A stretch of 64,000 bases of DNA from Platanthera guangdongensis (GCA_039583875.1 CM077163.1:113841213-113905212), one strand, 5' to 3'; numbered from the stretch's first letter, positions 8,387-20,789 are shown. Translations and numbers: made by a program. The notes: generated by a model from the letters alone, not told the origin.

Positions 8387-11183
8387 GGCAGAGGAAACCC
8401 TAGCCGTTTTCACTCTCATTTCACCCCCTATCTCCTGTGATAACTCCTGGTGAGAGGAAAACCGCTGGAGCAAGTTCTACCGGAGGAGATTCGCCATCGC
8501 CGTGAAAGACAAGATGCCGCCGAGGAGAACTACGCGATCCATGGCAAGAAATTGTGGTACCGCTGGAGCCAATGTGAGTTTCCTACCCTCTCCCTTGGTG
8601 CTAGATCTATAGTTATGTATTAGGAGAGACATCGACTCAAGAGAGTCTTGATGGAGAGGAGAAGATTTCTAGGTTAGGCCATGTTAGAACTTGTGTTCTA
8701 TACTTTAGATCTCTTCAACCCTTCTCCTTTTCTTCAATATGACGATGGGTGGATGGTCTCGTGAGGAGATTATGGCCTTTGAGGTTGAATAAGGGAGGAG
8801 AATATTGCTGGAAAATTTAGGAACGATCGCCTTGAGGAGGAAGACGAACCGATGCCGTTCATTTTCCTTTAAGATGCGCGCAGAATCTGTATTCTGCGCG
8901 GAGCAATCTTCTAGGCCATTTTCCCGATGGATATATCCAGATCTGGGCTTTCGGCTAAACACAAAAGTTGAAGCCCTTGGAAATACCTTTCCAACGAATG
9001 GTTGCACGACTTCTGGCGAAGTCGGTAGCCACGGGAAAGTCCACACGAAAATGGTGTTCAACAAATCCCGTATGCAGAAACTGTGTTCTAAACGCAGCAG
9101 ACTTCAAGTCCGATTTCAGATGGGATAACTTCAAATCTGTGTTGAGGTCTGAATACGAGAGTTGTAGACCTCGGAAATACCTTTCCATCGAGGGGTTACG
9201 CGACTTCACCGGATTCCTGTAGCCTCGGGAATCTCCAGTTGAAGTTGATGTCCAGACTATTCCTGCACTTTAAATTCTGGGTTTATAACATTTGGATTTG
9301 GATTCGGAGAAACTAATATTACAGGTAACCCTGAGGCTTGGATAAACTCTTATGAATAATTAATTCAGTTGCATAAATGATGAAGATTATTAATCGGATT
9401 CCATGTGATCGAATTGTAAGATAGTATACTTGAATGATTTGACTTGTTAGAAGTTAGTAGATTCTTATACATGTGCATCTTGATATATTGTGTTGAAATC
9501 ACCTGATATGACATATAGAAGGATAACTCATGGCCATGTGAATGTTGAATAGTGGATTGAATTTGGTAGTCCAATACTTAGAGCGTCGCCTTCCTATGAG
9601 TAATATTGTGTAAGTTTGTAAGTGCGGTGTTGACCGCCACTTGTTTTGGTTGTGCTGAGATAAGGAGTGGATGGATGGTTGGGCTGTGCCCTCGTGTTTA
9701 CTTCCGAGGCCCCTTCCATGACATGTTGATGTGGAATTTGCATGTGGTGTGAGTCGACACGCGGTGTCGTAATCCTGGGTTAAGGATAGTGTGGCAGGTC
9801 TACGGGCTCAGCAGTCGTCACACCGACGGGATTTGGCAGTTAGACTTCGTCGGTTTGGGCTGTGTCCTCGGTGTTCACGTCCCGAGGCCCCTCCGGCCAT
9901 GTGAATGGTTGGGCTGTGTCCTCGTGCTTTCTTCCGAGGCCCCTTCCGGGTCACGCAAGGCCAGTTCGGGCTGTGTTCTTGGTGCTCATCTACCCAAGAC
10001 CTCGCTGGGCCATAGCACGCATGGGCTCCGCTGTTGTGTTCTTAGCGTTGAGGCGTACGGAGGCCTAGGTGAAGTAGTGTGATACCCGCCTAGTAGTAGA
10101 AGTGCCCGTTCTACTGTCACCGCCTGGCCACGGCGGCTGATGCCTGAGAGGTTAGCTACCTGCTCGAAAAGTGGGAACTATAGTCTGTGTCGACATAGCA
10201 GTTGCATGTGTGTGCATGGGTGAGTCATTGCATAGCATTCATAGCATTTCATATCTTTGCACAACAAGATCCTCATCGTATAAGTTTGTATGGGCACACT
10301 TATACGATGAGTTACTTTTATGTAACCCGATCCTTAACTTATAAGTTTGTATGGGCATTCTTATAAGTTAAGTTACTTTCCTGCAGTTACTTATACTTGC
10401 TAGTTTAGTGTAGCTCTTACATAAATGCTGATTATGATACTGTTACTCTTACACTACTGACACCTGCTCGTACTTCCTTTACTTGCATACTTGTTATATA
10501 CTATACTCTTGGTCCTTTTCTCCGCCCGGTGCCGAGGAGTCGCCGGGGGAGCGGATGTGAAACCACTTAGTCGTTTCGACTAACGGTTGCTACGTCTCCC
10601 TTTTTAGGAGGTCACGCCGCAGGTGGAGCAGCCGCAGACTACGCAGCAGGACAGCCAGGACAGGATGACAGGGCCTGAGGTGACGGTGCCGTCGATACCG
10701 TCAGTTACTGATGTTAGTATTTGATACTCTGATGTAGCCCGTTTGGGCAATGTTTAGCTGTACTCTGATATATGGTAGAAGCATGTTTTAGCTTCTCCTT
10801 ATTGATGTATTTCGACATTATAACTTAGTGTGGATTTGACTTCTGGTTGTTTATTTATTTGGTTGGGTTGGCATGTTATATTGATATTGTTGTAGCCGGC
10901 GGAATAGGCGTCTTGTGGTACAGGTTAGCCCGTGTGCTAATGCTACCGTAAGGCGGCTGTTCCGGGCATAAGACTCCCCCTTCGTGCCGTGTTTTGGGAT
11001 CCGGGTAGGGGGAGTTTTACATGTCCACTAAGAGAGTAGCTCGCATGAACTCTCCGAATTGTTAGTGAGGGCTATCATTTCGAATAAAATAGTGGGAGTG
11101 TTTTAATTGAAGTCCAAATTAAAATAAATTGTATTTGAAATTTTGGTACTGATTTTATTCTACATAAATTCTTGTAGAATTCC

Positions 11184-12004
11184 ATGGCAAGTGTTTCACA
11201 CTCCACGTTGTCTCTGAGAGCCATCCTTTAGAAGGATAAGCTCAGTGGGACTAGTTACATGGACTGGTACAGGAACCTGAGAATTGTTCTAAGGCAAGAG
11301 CGAAAGCTCTATGTCTTGGAAGAAGAAGCCCCGAGGTGCCGACCGGGAACTCTTCCCGTGCTGAGAAGGATGCTTATAAGAAGTATGCTGATGATGCTTT
11401 AGATGTCGAATGCCTTATGCTTGCCACTATGAACTCTGAGCTTCAGAAGCAACATGAGAATATGGGGTGCAAGGAGATTGACGAGCATCTCAAGAAAATG
11501 TTTCAAGGACAGGCTCGTCAAGAGAGGTTCGACGTCACAAAAGCATTATTTCAGTGCAAGATGGAAGTTCGAGACTCAGTAGGGACTCACGTACTCAAGA
11601 TGATTGGGTATATAGAGAACCTTGAAAGGCTGGGTTTTCCTCTTGGTCAAGAGTTGGCCACAGATCTGATCATGCAATCGTTGCCGGACAGTTATGAGCA
11701 GGTCATCTTGAACTACAACATGAATGAAATAGACAAGACACTGCCTGAACTCCTAGGCATGTTGAGAACTGCCGAAATCAATATGAAGAAGGCCAAGCCT
11801 ACCAGCCCCATACTGATGGTGCATAAGGGCAAGGGCAAGGCCAAGGGCTCTAAGAAGACGAAGGTGGGACCTAAGTCATATCTTGAGCCCAAGTCTTCTA
11901 CACTGATGAAAAAGAAAAGTACGGTGAAGGAAGGGAAATGCCACCACTGTGGCAAGGCTGGTCATTGGAGGAGGAACTATCCTTCGTACATTGAAGGTCT
12001 GTAG
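11184..12004 (+). pseudogene. gag: Gag of copia-A (broken)
   Basis: The ATG is at 11184 (MASVSHSTLSLRAIL), followed by a TAG at 11229. DWYRNLRIVLRQ, typical of copia Gag (UBN2/DUF4219-like), comes next. A frameshift near 11330 moves the frame to the one that carries YKKYADDALDVECLML and the rest of Gag. The zinc knuckle near 11938-11980 reads CHHCGKAGHWRRNY, so its last Cys is Tyr. The frame ends with TAG at 12002. Confidence 0.85.
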
Positions 12005-13129
12005 AAAATGAAGGGAGGTATGACTTCCGCTTCAAATGTTCACGTTATAGAGATAAACCTTTCTGCTCCTTCATCTTGGGTATTGGATACCGGATGTGGT
12101 TCTCACATTTGTACAAATGTGTAGGAACTAGGAAGGAGAAGATTGCTGAGTAAAGGGGAGGTGGACCTCCGCGTCGGCAATGGAGCAAGAGTTGCTGCTG
12201 TAGCCGTAGGAGTTTACCGTCTTTCTTTGCCCAGTAGGCTTGTAATAGAACTAGATAATTGTTATTTTGTTCCGGCCATAACTAGAAACATTATATCTAT
12301 TTCATGTATGGACATGATTGAATTTTCTTTTATAATTAAAAACAACTGTTGTTCTATATTTAAGAATGATGTTTGTTATGCTGTAGCCCAATTGTTTAAT
12401 GTTCTTTATGTTTTGAACTTGGACCATCTGATCTGTAATGTAGAAAATAATAAAAGACTAAGAACAAATGACTCAAACCCTATATTTCTCTGGCATTGTC
12501 ATTTGGGCCATATCAACGAGAAGCGCATATACAAGCTCCATAGAGATGGACTTTTGGACTCATTTGATTATGAATCATTTGAGCGATGCGAATCTTGTTT
12601 GTTAGGCAAGATGACTGAAGCTCCTTTCACTGGTTATACTGAGAGGGCTGAGGATCTCTTGGGTGTTGTACATAGTGATGTATGCGGACCCATGAGTTCC
12701 ATGGCTAGAGGTGGGTATTTCTACTTTGTTACATTTACTGATGATTTGAGTAGACGCGGATATGTGTATCTTATGAAGTGCAAATCCGAGACCTTTGAAA
12801 AGTTCAAAGAGTTCAAGAATGAAGTAGAAAACTAGTTGGGTAAAAGGGTTAAAGCACTCCGATCTGATCTAGGTGGCGAATACCTGAGTCATGAGTTCCG
12901 TGATCATCTGAAAGAGTGTGGTATTGCATCACAGCTCACTCCACCTAGAACACCACAACATAATGGTGTGTCTGAGAGGAGAAATCATACTCTGTTAGAC
13001 ATGGTACGTTCGATGATGAGTCATGCAGACTGGCCTGTTTCCTTTTGGGGTTTTGCTTTAGAGACTGCTGCAATGACATTGAATCGCGCTCCAACGAAAA
13101 CGGTTCTGAAGACACCATATGAGATATGA
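12005..13129 (+). pseudogene. pol: Protease and integrase of copia-A (broken)
   Basis: Protease shows WVLDTGCGSHICTN, then a TAG at 12122. The GAG-pre-integrase zinc finger is near 12490-12620 (LWHCHLGH, CESCLLGK). The integrase triad is visible: HSDVCGP, LRSDLGGEY and HNGVSER. In-frame stops are at 12833 and 13127; the latter looks like Trp to stop. All segments keep one frame, so decay here is by point mutation. Confidence 0.88.
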
Positions 13130-15142
13130 ACTGGGAAGTGTCCTAGTATGTTGTTCATTAAAATTTGGGGCTGTGAGGCATACGTGAGACGTCAAATGCC
13201 TGACAAGCTGGAACCCAAATCGGATAAATGTTATCTGGTGGGATATCCTAAGGAAATGAAAGGGTATTACTTTTACCTACCGTCTGAGGGCAAAGTGTTT
13301 GTCGCAAGGACTGGTGTCTTCTCGGAGAAAGAGTTCTTATCAAGAAAAACTGAAAAGGTAGAGCTTGAAGAAGTTCAAGAACCACATGTAGTGAATGAAC
13401 CAGAATTGGATTCTGAGACAGGACTACAAGATGTTGTAGCTAGAGAACCTGCTCAAAGAACACAAGTCCTACGTAGATCTGGTAGACCGAGGTTTGAGCC
13501 TGAGAGATATGGATTTCTCGTGTCTCAAATAGGAAATGTGTTGCTTATGGATCATGATGATGAGCCAGCAACCTACCAAGAGGCTATGAATGGGCCGGAC
13601 TCCAACAAATGGCTTGAGGCTATGAAATCCGAAATGGACTCCATGTATGTAAACCAAGTTTGGAACTTGGTGGAATCACCTGAAGGGGTACGACCCATAG
13701 GGTGCAAGTGGGTCTTCAAGAAGAAGACCGACATGGATGGGAATGTTCAGACATTCAAAGGGCGACTGGTGGCTAAGGGTTTCAAGCAAATTCATGGTAT
13801 TGACTATGATGAGACCTTTTCCCCTGTTGCCATGGTAAAGTCCATAAGGATATTGCTTGCTGTTGCTGCATATTATGACTACGAGATCTGGCAGATGGAT
13901 GTCAAAACGGATTTCCTTAATGGAAACCTCCTTGAGGAAGTGTATATGACACAACCCGAGGGTTTTATATCCCCAGATGAAGCCACTAAAATATGCAAGC
14001 TGAATAAGTCCATCTATGGACTGAAACAGGCCTCTCGAAGTTGGAATCTTCGTTTTGATGAGAAAATCAAAGAGTTTGGTTTCATCAAGAATGAAGATGA
14101 GCCTTGTCTTTACAAGCGAATCAGTGGGAGCATTGTTGTCTTCCTAATATTGTATGTAGATGACATACTGTTGATTGGGAATGACATTCCTACCCTGAAA
14201 GTTGTTAAGAACAACCTAGGGAACTGCTTTTCAATGAAGGATTTGGGTGAAGCGACTTATATACTCGGTATTAAGATCTATAGAGATAGATCGAAGAAGT
14301 TGTTGGGTTTGACCCAGAGTACGTACATCAAAAAGGTGTTGAAGCGGTTCAACATGCTTGAGTACAAGAAAGGATTTTTGCCCATGTCTCATGGTGTGAA
14401 TCTCTCTAAGGACCAGTGTCCAAAGTCTTGTGGAGATAAGGACCGCATGAAGTTGATTCCATATGCTTCGGCAATTGGATCAATCATGTACGCGATGTTA
14501 TGTACTCGACCCGACGTCTCCTTTGCATTGAGCATGACTAGCAGGTATCAGTCAGACCCCTGCGAGTGTCACTGGATTGCAGTCAAGAATGTCCTGAAGT
14601 ACTTGAGAAGGACTAAGGATGTGTTCTTGGTGTATGGTGGAGAGGAAGAGCTCGTTGTAAGTGGTTACACGGATGCTAGCTTCCAAACTGATAGAGACGA
14701 CTCCAAGTCTCAGTCAGGTTTTTTGTTTTGCCTGAATGGAGGAGCTGTGAGCTGAAAGAGTTCCAAGCAAGAGACAGTTGTTGATTCTACAACAGAGGCC
14801 GAGTATATCGCCGCAACTAATGCGGCAAAGGAGGCTGTATGGATTAGGAAATTCATCGGCGAGCTTGATGTAGTTCCTAGCATTGTTGGTCCCGTAGTTC
14901 TCTACTGTGATAACAATGGTGCAATTGTACAATCTAAGGAACCTAGATCCCATCAGCGCTCCAAGCACATACTTCGGCGGTTTCATCTTATTCGTGAGAT
15001 TGTCGAACGAGGAGATGTGAACATTTGCAGAGTGCCGACTGAGGAGAATATTGCGGATCCACTGACAAAGCCTCTCGCGCAGAGAAAGCATGATGGTCAT
15101 ACTAGATCGATGGGTATATGATACCTAAATGATCAACTCTAG
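13130..15142 (+). pseudogene. pol: RT and RNase H of copia-A (two stops)
   Basis: It begins with the integrase end (KIWGCEAYVRR, YLVGYPKE). RT follows, with WVFKKKTD, FNGKGR-like FKGRLVAKG, QMDVKTDFLNG and catalytic YVDD at 14153-14164. RNase H has TDASFQTD, STTEAEYIAA and LYCDNNGA. The tail ADPLTKPLAQRKHDGHTRSMGI is typical of the family. TGA at 14753 (Trp) and TGA at 15119 (Arg) are nonsense changes, and the natural end is TAG at 15140. RT itself is intact. Confidence 0.93.
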
Positions 15143-16115
15143 TGAGAATCTTGTGGATTGCATGTAAACTTGTATTTTGTTGGCCATTTGTTTATATGAT
15201 GAACAGTGTACCTAGGTTTTCTCTTACAATTAATGGCAAGTTCTTTTATTATGAGTTTTGTTTTTCTATATGATAGTTAAATGTTAACATAATAGATACC
15301 CTTAGAATGTTTGCTTCCATTGGACATCAAGTACGTGACTTGAATGTGAGAGCCTATGATTTATTTGAAGCTTCATTCTTAAAAGGTCCCTGGTCGAGTA
15401 TCATCATAGAAGCTAAGGGTGATGATGGTACATGAAGGCTATCACGTGTGTTGACTGATGACCGGTTCTCACAGGTCATGATATTGTGATATCAAGTCAT
15501 CACGTGGGTACTTGTTAGTGAACAAGTTGTACTGGACAGACCCAACCTGAGACTACTCTGTAGATTATCATCCAATCGTGTCACGAGTAGGTCTCAATTG
15601 ACAATGGTGTTGTGGTCCTTTGACCTGAAGTCACAATATTCATCAAGTGAGGAAGAGCGTGCTTTGATGCCATCTAAAGTCTTCCTTGAGAAAGGTTGAT
15701 GATAAGGGTGGTTGTTGGGCATGTTACGAATCATTTGGGTGTTTGTGTGTGAGTAGATAAGAGATTTGTCCTCCTGTATGATAGGAGTTGCATCCATGGG
15801 CCCCTTGATGGAACTGGACTGAGAAATGCATGACCATGCTTGGTTGAGTCAATATGTGATATTGGACTCACCATTCTCTGGATGTCCGTCCTGGATCAAG
15901 AAACTTAGATTGAGCTATTACGAGGGTGACACGGTCCATGCCTTTAATTCTTTCCGGATGTAAGGGACAAAGGGACAAAGACAATGCTGATAAATTGGTC
16001 ATAAAGGCTTATGAGTTATAAACTCTTATTGCTTGGGGAGCAATGATGCATTGCTAGATGCCGCTCATTGTTTGTGAGGTTTTTGGTTTGATACTTTCAA
16101 GATCAAGTGGGAGAC
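15143..16115 (+). other. Noncoding 3' region of copia-A with polypurine tract
   Basis: About 1 kb separates the pol stop from the LTR, with no coding signal. AAGTGGGAGA at 16105-16114 directly before the LTR is the polypurine tract. Such long 3' leaders occur in some copia lineages. Nothing else is recognisable. Confidence 0.7.
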
Positions 16116-16338
16116 TGTTGGAGTTACCATGGTGATCTAGAAGTGGTCAAACATGTAATCTCACTGCCAACGCGATATGAGCCTGCAGGGTCGCACATAA
16201 GAGATGTGGAGAAGTTGGATGATTGACTGTGTAGGTAAAGGTTACCAATCACCGACCTGAATGGCGTTATGGGCAAAGTGTTGCCTTAAAGGATCGTCGG
16301 GTTGGGCATATGTTGCCTTGAAGGATTGGTAAGAATAG

Positions 16339-16460
16339 TCGACCGAGGGTCGACGATAGGCGACCGAAGGTCGACGATTGTCGACCGCGGGTCGACGAGT
16401 ATCGTCGACCGCAGATCGATGATTATTGTCAACCCACGTTCGACGTGAATCGTCGAGTAT
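16339..16460 (+). repeat. TCGACC/GGTCGA inverted repeats in copia-A U3
   Basis: At least four near-palindromic units of the type TCGACCGNGGGTCGACGA occur upstream of the TATA box. The same TCGACGA word recurs in copia-H, copia-I and several gypsy LTRs here. Confidence 0.75.
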
Positions 16461-16632
16461 TGTACTCTGATTCTCACCGACTGATACTCGCCGACTGATT
16501 CTCGCCGATCCTTGGTGATTCTCGACGATTGATTCTCACCGAATCTGCTAGGTGATTCTCGCCGATTCTGGAACCCTAATTTTCTGGGTGGTCTGCGGAT
16601 AGCGATATTCCTAAGTCTGTTTATGCCTTTGG

Positions 16633-16640
16633 TATAAATA
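16633..16640 (+). promoter_or_regulatory. TATA box of copia-A 3' LTR
   Basis: TATAAATA lies about 170 bases downstream of the TCGAC repeats and is followed by GATACTTAGGG. It is a canonical plant LTR core promoter by sequence. Confidence 0.75.
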
Positions 16641-17180
16641 GATACTTAGGGTTTTCGAGAATGAGCTCTGATCGAATCGGATGCGATTGTTGGCCCTTTG
16701 ACCGAGACGAAAGCGACGGAAGTGTTCCGCCATTCTTCGTTCGTTCCGCCGATCCCGAATCCCGCCGATGGAAGTGTTCCGCTGTCGTGCTCGCTCCGTC
16801 GACCTCCTCCTCTCCGGCGATTGTTGCCGGTGTTGCTATACTTGGCGTGGACCTAGCAGTCTGTGGAAAAGCAAGGTGTGGTCATTCTCCTTCCCGATTA
16901 TCCGTGCGACGGAAAAGTCGGTGTTCTCCCGCTCGTGTGGATTTCTGCAGAGACGTGGACATCATTCCACTTAGAACTCGCCACCAGCAAGAACACGAAG
17001 CTTGGAGCATCTCCGTTGAGTTGTGACTCAACGCCACCGAGGTAATTTTTGCATAGTTGTATGTTAACTTCTTGATTCAACTACCATGGCCCGATCCCAT
17101 CTCTTTTGGGTTTTTCTTGATATTTTTATTCTTCCGCTGCGTGCACAAGTGTTGTGCCATCCTCATAGAGAAACCCATCA

Positions 17181-17715
17181 ATATTTTGGTGAACTATTTT
17201 ATGCTAACCACCGTATTGCTTTGAATGATGAAGATTACTAATTGGATTTCATATAACTGAATTGTGAAGCAAGCTTATTTAAACAAAGTGACTTGTTAGA
17301 AATTGGTAGACTATTATTTATGCGCATTATGTTATATTATGTTGAAATCATTTAGAATGACATATAGAAAGATAGACTATGGCCATGGGTATATTTGAGG
17401 GTTGGAATGAAATTTAGTAGTCCAATACTTAGAGCGTAGTCTCCCTACGAGTGGCATTATGGAGGGATGTAAGTGCGGTGTTGACCATCACTAGTTGGGT
17501 TAGTGTTGAGATGAGGTGTAGATGGATGGTTGGGCTGTGTCCTCGTGCTTACTTCTGACACCCCTTCCATACCACAGTGATGTGAAATTTGCATGCGGTG
17601 CGAGTCAACATGCGGTGTCGTAATCCTGGGTTAAGGATAATGTGGCAGGTTTATGGGTTCGCCGATCGTCACACCGACGGGAGTTGATAGTTAGACTTTG
17701 GGCGGTTGGGCTGTG
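17181..17715 (+). repeat. 5' LTR of gypsy-B, segment 1
   Basis: It matches the right LTR from about 31508 to 32045, starting at TTTTGGTGAACTATTTTA. The last five bases, CTGTG (17711-17715), are the target duplication of copia-C. It is noncoding and corresponds to part of predicted intron 1. Confidence 0.9.
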
Positions 17716-19602
17716 TGTTGAAACTTGTGAAGTAAAAGTGGGTGAATGGAAGGCTTGGGCAAGCTATCCGCGCGGACTACGCGGACAGGGTTTACGGACT
17801 GCTAAGTCAGTAGGGATGTTGCAGGCGGTTTGCTCTGTGGCGGCCTGGGCGGTCTGTTCGCGCGGACTACGCGGACAGCAGCGGTGGTTTGTCAGGCCGG
17901 GGATTACTCAGCAGGCAGTTGGTTCCCAGGAAGTAACCGGGCGGATAGAAATCCTATCCGCGGAGTCCGGCATGAAGCGTACTGATGAACTGGAGCTCGG
18001 CAGACCGGTTTGGCAGTTGCCTTGGTCTTGCTCTAGTGGAGCGACAAGTATAAGCCGCGGAGACCGCTGGTCAGTGCAGACAGAAACTAGAGGTCGCCCG
18101 GTATGGCGGGCTAGATCCAGTGTCCGCCAGTAAGTGCAGACTGCCCCATGTGGCCAGTGGACTGGACTTGGTGTGATCTGAACCAAGTCCAGGTTGGCTC
18201 AGTCCGGGGAGATCACGCAGTGGAGCGCGGGCTGCTTTCTCCGTCCGCCAAGCCTAGTAGAAATGCTGTTGCCTTGTTTGCTAGCTTGTGGGTTGGCGGA
18301 CTGGAGGATTGCCTTTGCAAGAGCGTGCGGACTGGAGCTGGAGTCCGCTGAGTTCGGTTTAGCCTTGTGATGAGGTTATGAGCTCAAGAATGTGGATTGG
18401 ACTTTGCTGTGTAAGCAGACTGGATCGGCGTGTTCGCTGAGTCCGGCGGTGCCTTGGAGATGGAGACAATGGACTCAGGAGGTGCGGACGGTAGCCGGGT
18501 GTCCGCTGAGTCCGGTAGATGCCTTGATGGCGAGGCTGCAGGCTCGGGTTTTGCGGGCTGATGCCTTGTCCGCAGATTGGCGGACACGGCTGTTGTGGAG
18601 TCCGGCTGTGGTGGTCCTGGCTTGGCCTCTAGCGGCAAGGCGGACTGGATATTGGAGTCCGGCCTTGGAGAAGCTAGGGCGGACTGGCTATCTGCACAGG
18701 AGCGAAGAACTGCAATATGTGTCCATGGGCTGGCGGACACACTTCTTGCTGCGGGATGTGGCGGTGTTCCTATCGGCTAGGGCGGTGACCACACTCATCA
18801 TCGTGCCTATAAATAGGACCCATGTCACATCAGGTGTGTGGAACCTGAACCGAAGTAAGTGAACAGTAATTGAGCTCGCGTAAGTTGCTGCGGTCTGGAC
18901 TTTGGTGTCCGCGCAGTTTGAGAGTTGACCCGGTTGTGCTGTGCAGGTTGTGCGGATAGCGCTGGAAAGCCAGGACTTGGCTCTGATTGCAGTCAAGGAC
19001 AGTGCGGACTCTGCGGTTAAGCAACAGGCGGTAAACAGCAGGTCGCGGATAGAGACCAGACGGTCTCCTCTTTAACAACTTGGTTCGGGGTTCAGGAAGT
19101 AGCCTGCTTCAGGCGGACTGTTCCATTCGGTGATGCAGCTTGTGCGGTCTTGCGGCTAGGCGACCTCGCGGTTAGGCAGCCTGCAGATCAGCGGTGAAGA
19201 GCTAAGCATTGGAATTAGGGTTAGTCCACGCGGCTTGGGTTGCGGTCTGGCGACCTGGCGGACTGAGCGGACTCCACAGCAGTAGACCGGCGGCTTGGTG
19301 GTTTTGTCCGCGCGGCTTGTTCTTGTTTCTTGTCTTTGTAACTGTCTCTGTTCTCCTGGTTGGGTTGTTTGGTGAAGCATGTCTCACCATGTATGTCTCG
19401 CCTTGTAAAGAAGTTTGCTCTTGATCAATAAAGAAGCTTGTGCTGCATGTGTTGCTTGTTGTTACTGTTTTGTTGAGATAACCCCTGCTAACTCCACGAT
19501 CCGGGAAAACTTTCAACAATATAAGTGGGGTATTCTCCTGCGGTTTGTTGAGTGTCAACAGGGTATCCGAGGAGGCCTCTACGGTTTTGTTGAATTTTAA
19601 CA
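17716..19602 (+). repeat. 5' LTR of copia-C
   Basis: It runs from TGTTGAAACTTG to TTTTAACA. U3 contains more than twenty copies of GCGGAC or its complement GTCCGC, often facing each other (for example CCGCGCGGACTACGCGGAC). TATAAATA is at 18808. Open frames on both strands here come from this repetition and are not genes. Confidence 0.95.
18808..18815 (+). promoter_or_regulatory. TATA box, 5' LTR of copia-C
   Basis: TATAAATAGG follows the GCGGAC-rich U3. The same box is at 23023-23030 in the 3' LTR and at 36686-36693 in copia-D. Confidence 0.78.
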
Positions 19603-19613
19603 TGGTATCAGAG
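19603..19613 (+). other. Primer-binding site of copia-C
   Basis: TGGTATCAGAG begins immediately after the LTR end TTAACA and matches the 3' end of initiator methionine tRNA. Confidence 0.85.
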
Positions 19614-19688
19614 GGAGGTTGTTGGAGTGGTCAAGCAGTGCTCAACGGAAGTAGTTGCTCTTCTGTAGAGGAAACCAGTGGTAGAACC

Positions 19689-20789
19689 ATGATAGTGGAG
19701 GATGCAAGTTGTCTTGGCATTGATCTCCTTACAGCGACGAACTTTGAAAGGTGGAAGTCCTGTATGAAGAGCTTTCTTCTTGGCGAGGACCTTTGGGAGG
19801 TTGTATCCACAGCAGGAAGACAAGAGGATACTGCTGGAAATGCTGAAAAGATGAGAGCTTGGAAGGAGACAAATGCGAAAGCGGAGTCTATTCTCAAGCA
19901 GGTGATCTCATCGGAGCTCTTGGACCACATCAGTGGATGTCGGTCAGCTGTGGAGGTTTGCACTTCCCTTGATGGGTTGTTCAGGAAGGAGGTGAAAGTT
20001 ACTGCTGACGATGGTCCCTCTACTTCATATCAGGAAGAAAGGAGTATTTCTCCTAGGCGTGATAGGAAGAGGAAGGAAGGACCAAGGTGCTATAAATGCA
20101 AGCAGCATGGGAATCTCCGGAAAGAGTGCAAGGTTGTCTTGCTCTCGGCGAATGTCTCTCAAGTAGGGAGGAAGGAGAAGAACTTTGTTGGGTTATCAAC
20201 AAGTTCTGGATCTGATTGGATGAATGCTAGTGATAGTGCTGCTATCTGGCATGAAAGACTGGGGCATGTAGGGATGGACAAGCTAAAAGCAATGGCGGAA
20301 AGAAGACTCGTAAGAGGCTTGCCTAGATTGTCATCCTATGGCGATGGTCGGGGGTGTGCGGGATGTCAGGAAAGTGGAGCCTATCGCTTCATGGTTGATA
20401 AAGCACAATCCAGATGTAAAGCACCATTGGCGGTTGTCCATTGTGCTCTAGTGGGACCGACCGTCACGGCCAGTCTTGGAGGCAGCAGGTTCATGCTGAT
20501 ATTGGTTGATGACTATTCTAGGTATACATGGGTATACTTCATGAAGAAGAAGTCCAACATGGTACGCTTGTTTGTGAAGTTCAAGAAGCTTGTGGAAGGC
20601 CAGCTTGGCCGGAGGATCAAGGTGTTGAGGACAAGTATCGGTGGTGAGTTTGGCTCAACCGAGTTTTCACACTTTTTCAGGAAGCAAGGGATCCGGAAGG
20701 AGCTTTCTTGTGGACATATTTCACAACAAGGTAGTATTGCAGCTCGGATGATCCGTTGGTTAACGGAGACCTGCAAGTGTTGGCTTTAG
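19689..20789 (+). pseudogene. gag-int: Gag, pre-integrase and integrase core, copia-C
   Basis: The ATG at 19689 opens copia Gag (TNFERWKSCMKSFLLGEDLW). The zinc knuckle near 20090 reads CYKCKQHGNLRKEC, with the metal-binding His changed to Asn; copia-D keeps His. No protease motif is seen. The pre-integrase domain (WHERLGHVGMDKL, CAGCQ) and integrase follow, but catalytic positions are altered: VVHCALVGP (Asp to Ala), LRTSIGGEF (Asp to Ser) and IAARM for VAERM (Glu to Ala). The frame stops at TAG 20787, where copia-D has CAG. Enzyme activity is not expected. Confidence 0.85.

Larger units (their letters stand above)
1..11021 (+). mobile_element. Gypsy-A: Tekay/Del-like chromovirus LTR retrotransposon, 5' end outside window
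   Basis: The order is partial 5' LTR (1-2697), PBS, gag, protease, RT, RNase H, integrase, chromodomain-like tail and 3' LTR (7594-11021). Positions 1-2697 match 8325-11021 at a constant offset of 8324 with no net indel, at about 98% identity by eye, so the insertion is fairly recent. Pol order and chromodomain tail place it among plant chromoviruses, and the 3.4 kb LTR and pol sequence fit Tekay/Del. It ends inside the leader of copia-A, so the right target duplication should be TGTCC at 11022; the other copy lies left of the window. The only coding breaks seen are one in-frame TAG at 4663 and an altered zinc knuckle. Confidence 0.93.
7594..11021 (+). repeat. 3' LTR of gypsy-A
   Basis: The 3428-base LTR starts TGTAACGTCCCG and ends GTTTTACA. 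It contains the U3 palindrome array (7731-8365), TATA at 8380, copies of LTR exons 1 (8514-8573, one Gly-to-Cys change) and 2 (10608-10712), and twin hairpins (10272-10372). It abuts copia-A directly at 11022. Confidence 0.95.
11022..17180 (+). mobile_element. Copia-A: Ty1/copia element, 5' end displaced
   Basis: The order is leader, gag, protease, integrase, RT, RNase H, about 1 kb of noncoding DNA, polypurine tract and 3' LTR. Integrase precedes RT, which defines Ty1/copia. Its 5' LTR is missing because gypsy-A inserted in its leader. Its right end lies within the 5' LTR of gypsy-B, whose sequence resumes near 17181. The lineage within copia is not certain. At least six nonsense changes and one frameshift show that it is inactive. 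Confidence 0.9.
16116..17180 (+). repeat. 3' LTR of copia-A
   Basis: It starts TGTTGGAGTT after the polypurine tract and ends near CCCATCA, where gypsy-B LTR sequence resumes. It holds TCGACC...GGTCGAC repeats (16339-16460), a second cluster of TGATTCTCGCCGA-like repeats (16470-16572) and a TATA box. The 5' partner is outside the window, so the right edge is set by similarity to the gypsy-B LTR and could be off by a few bases. Confidence 0.8.

Noticed and set aside
17642..19078. Several 60-160 codon frames in the copia-C LTR
   Set aside because: They follow the GCGGAC repeats, occur on both strands and change between the two LTRs; no protein family is recognisable.
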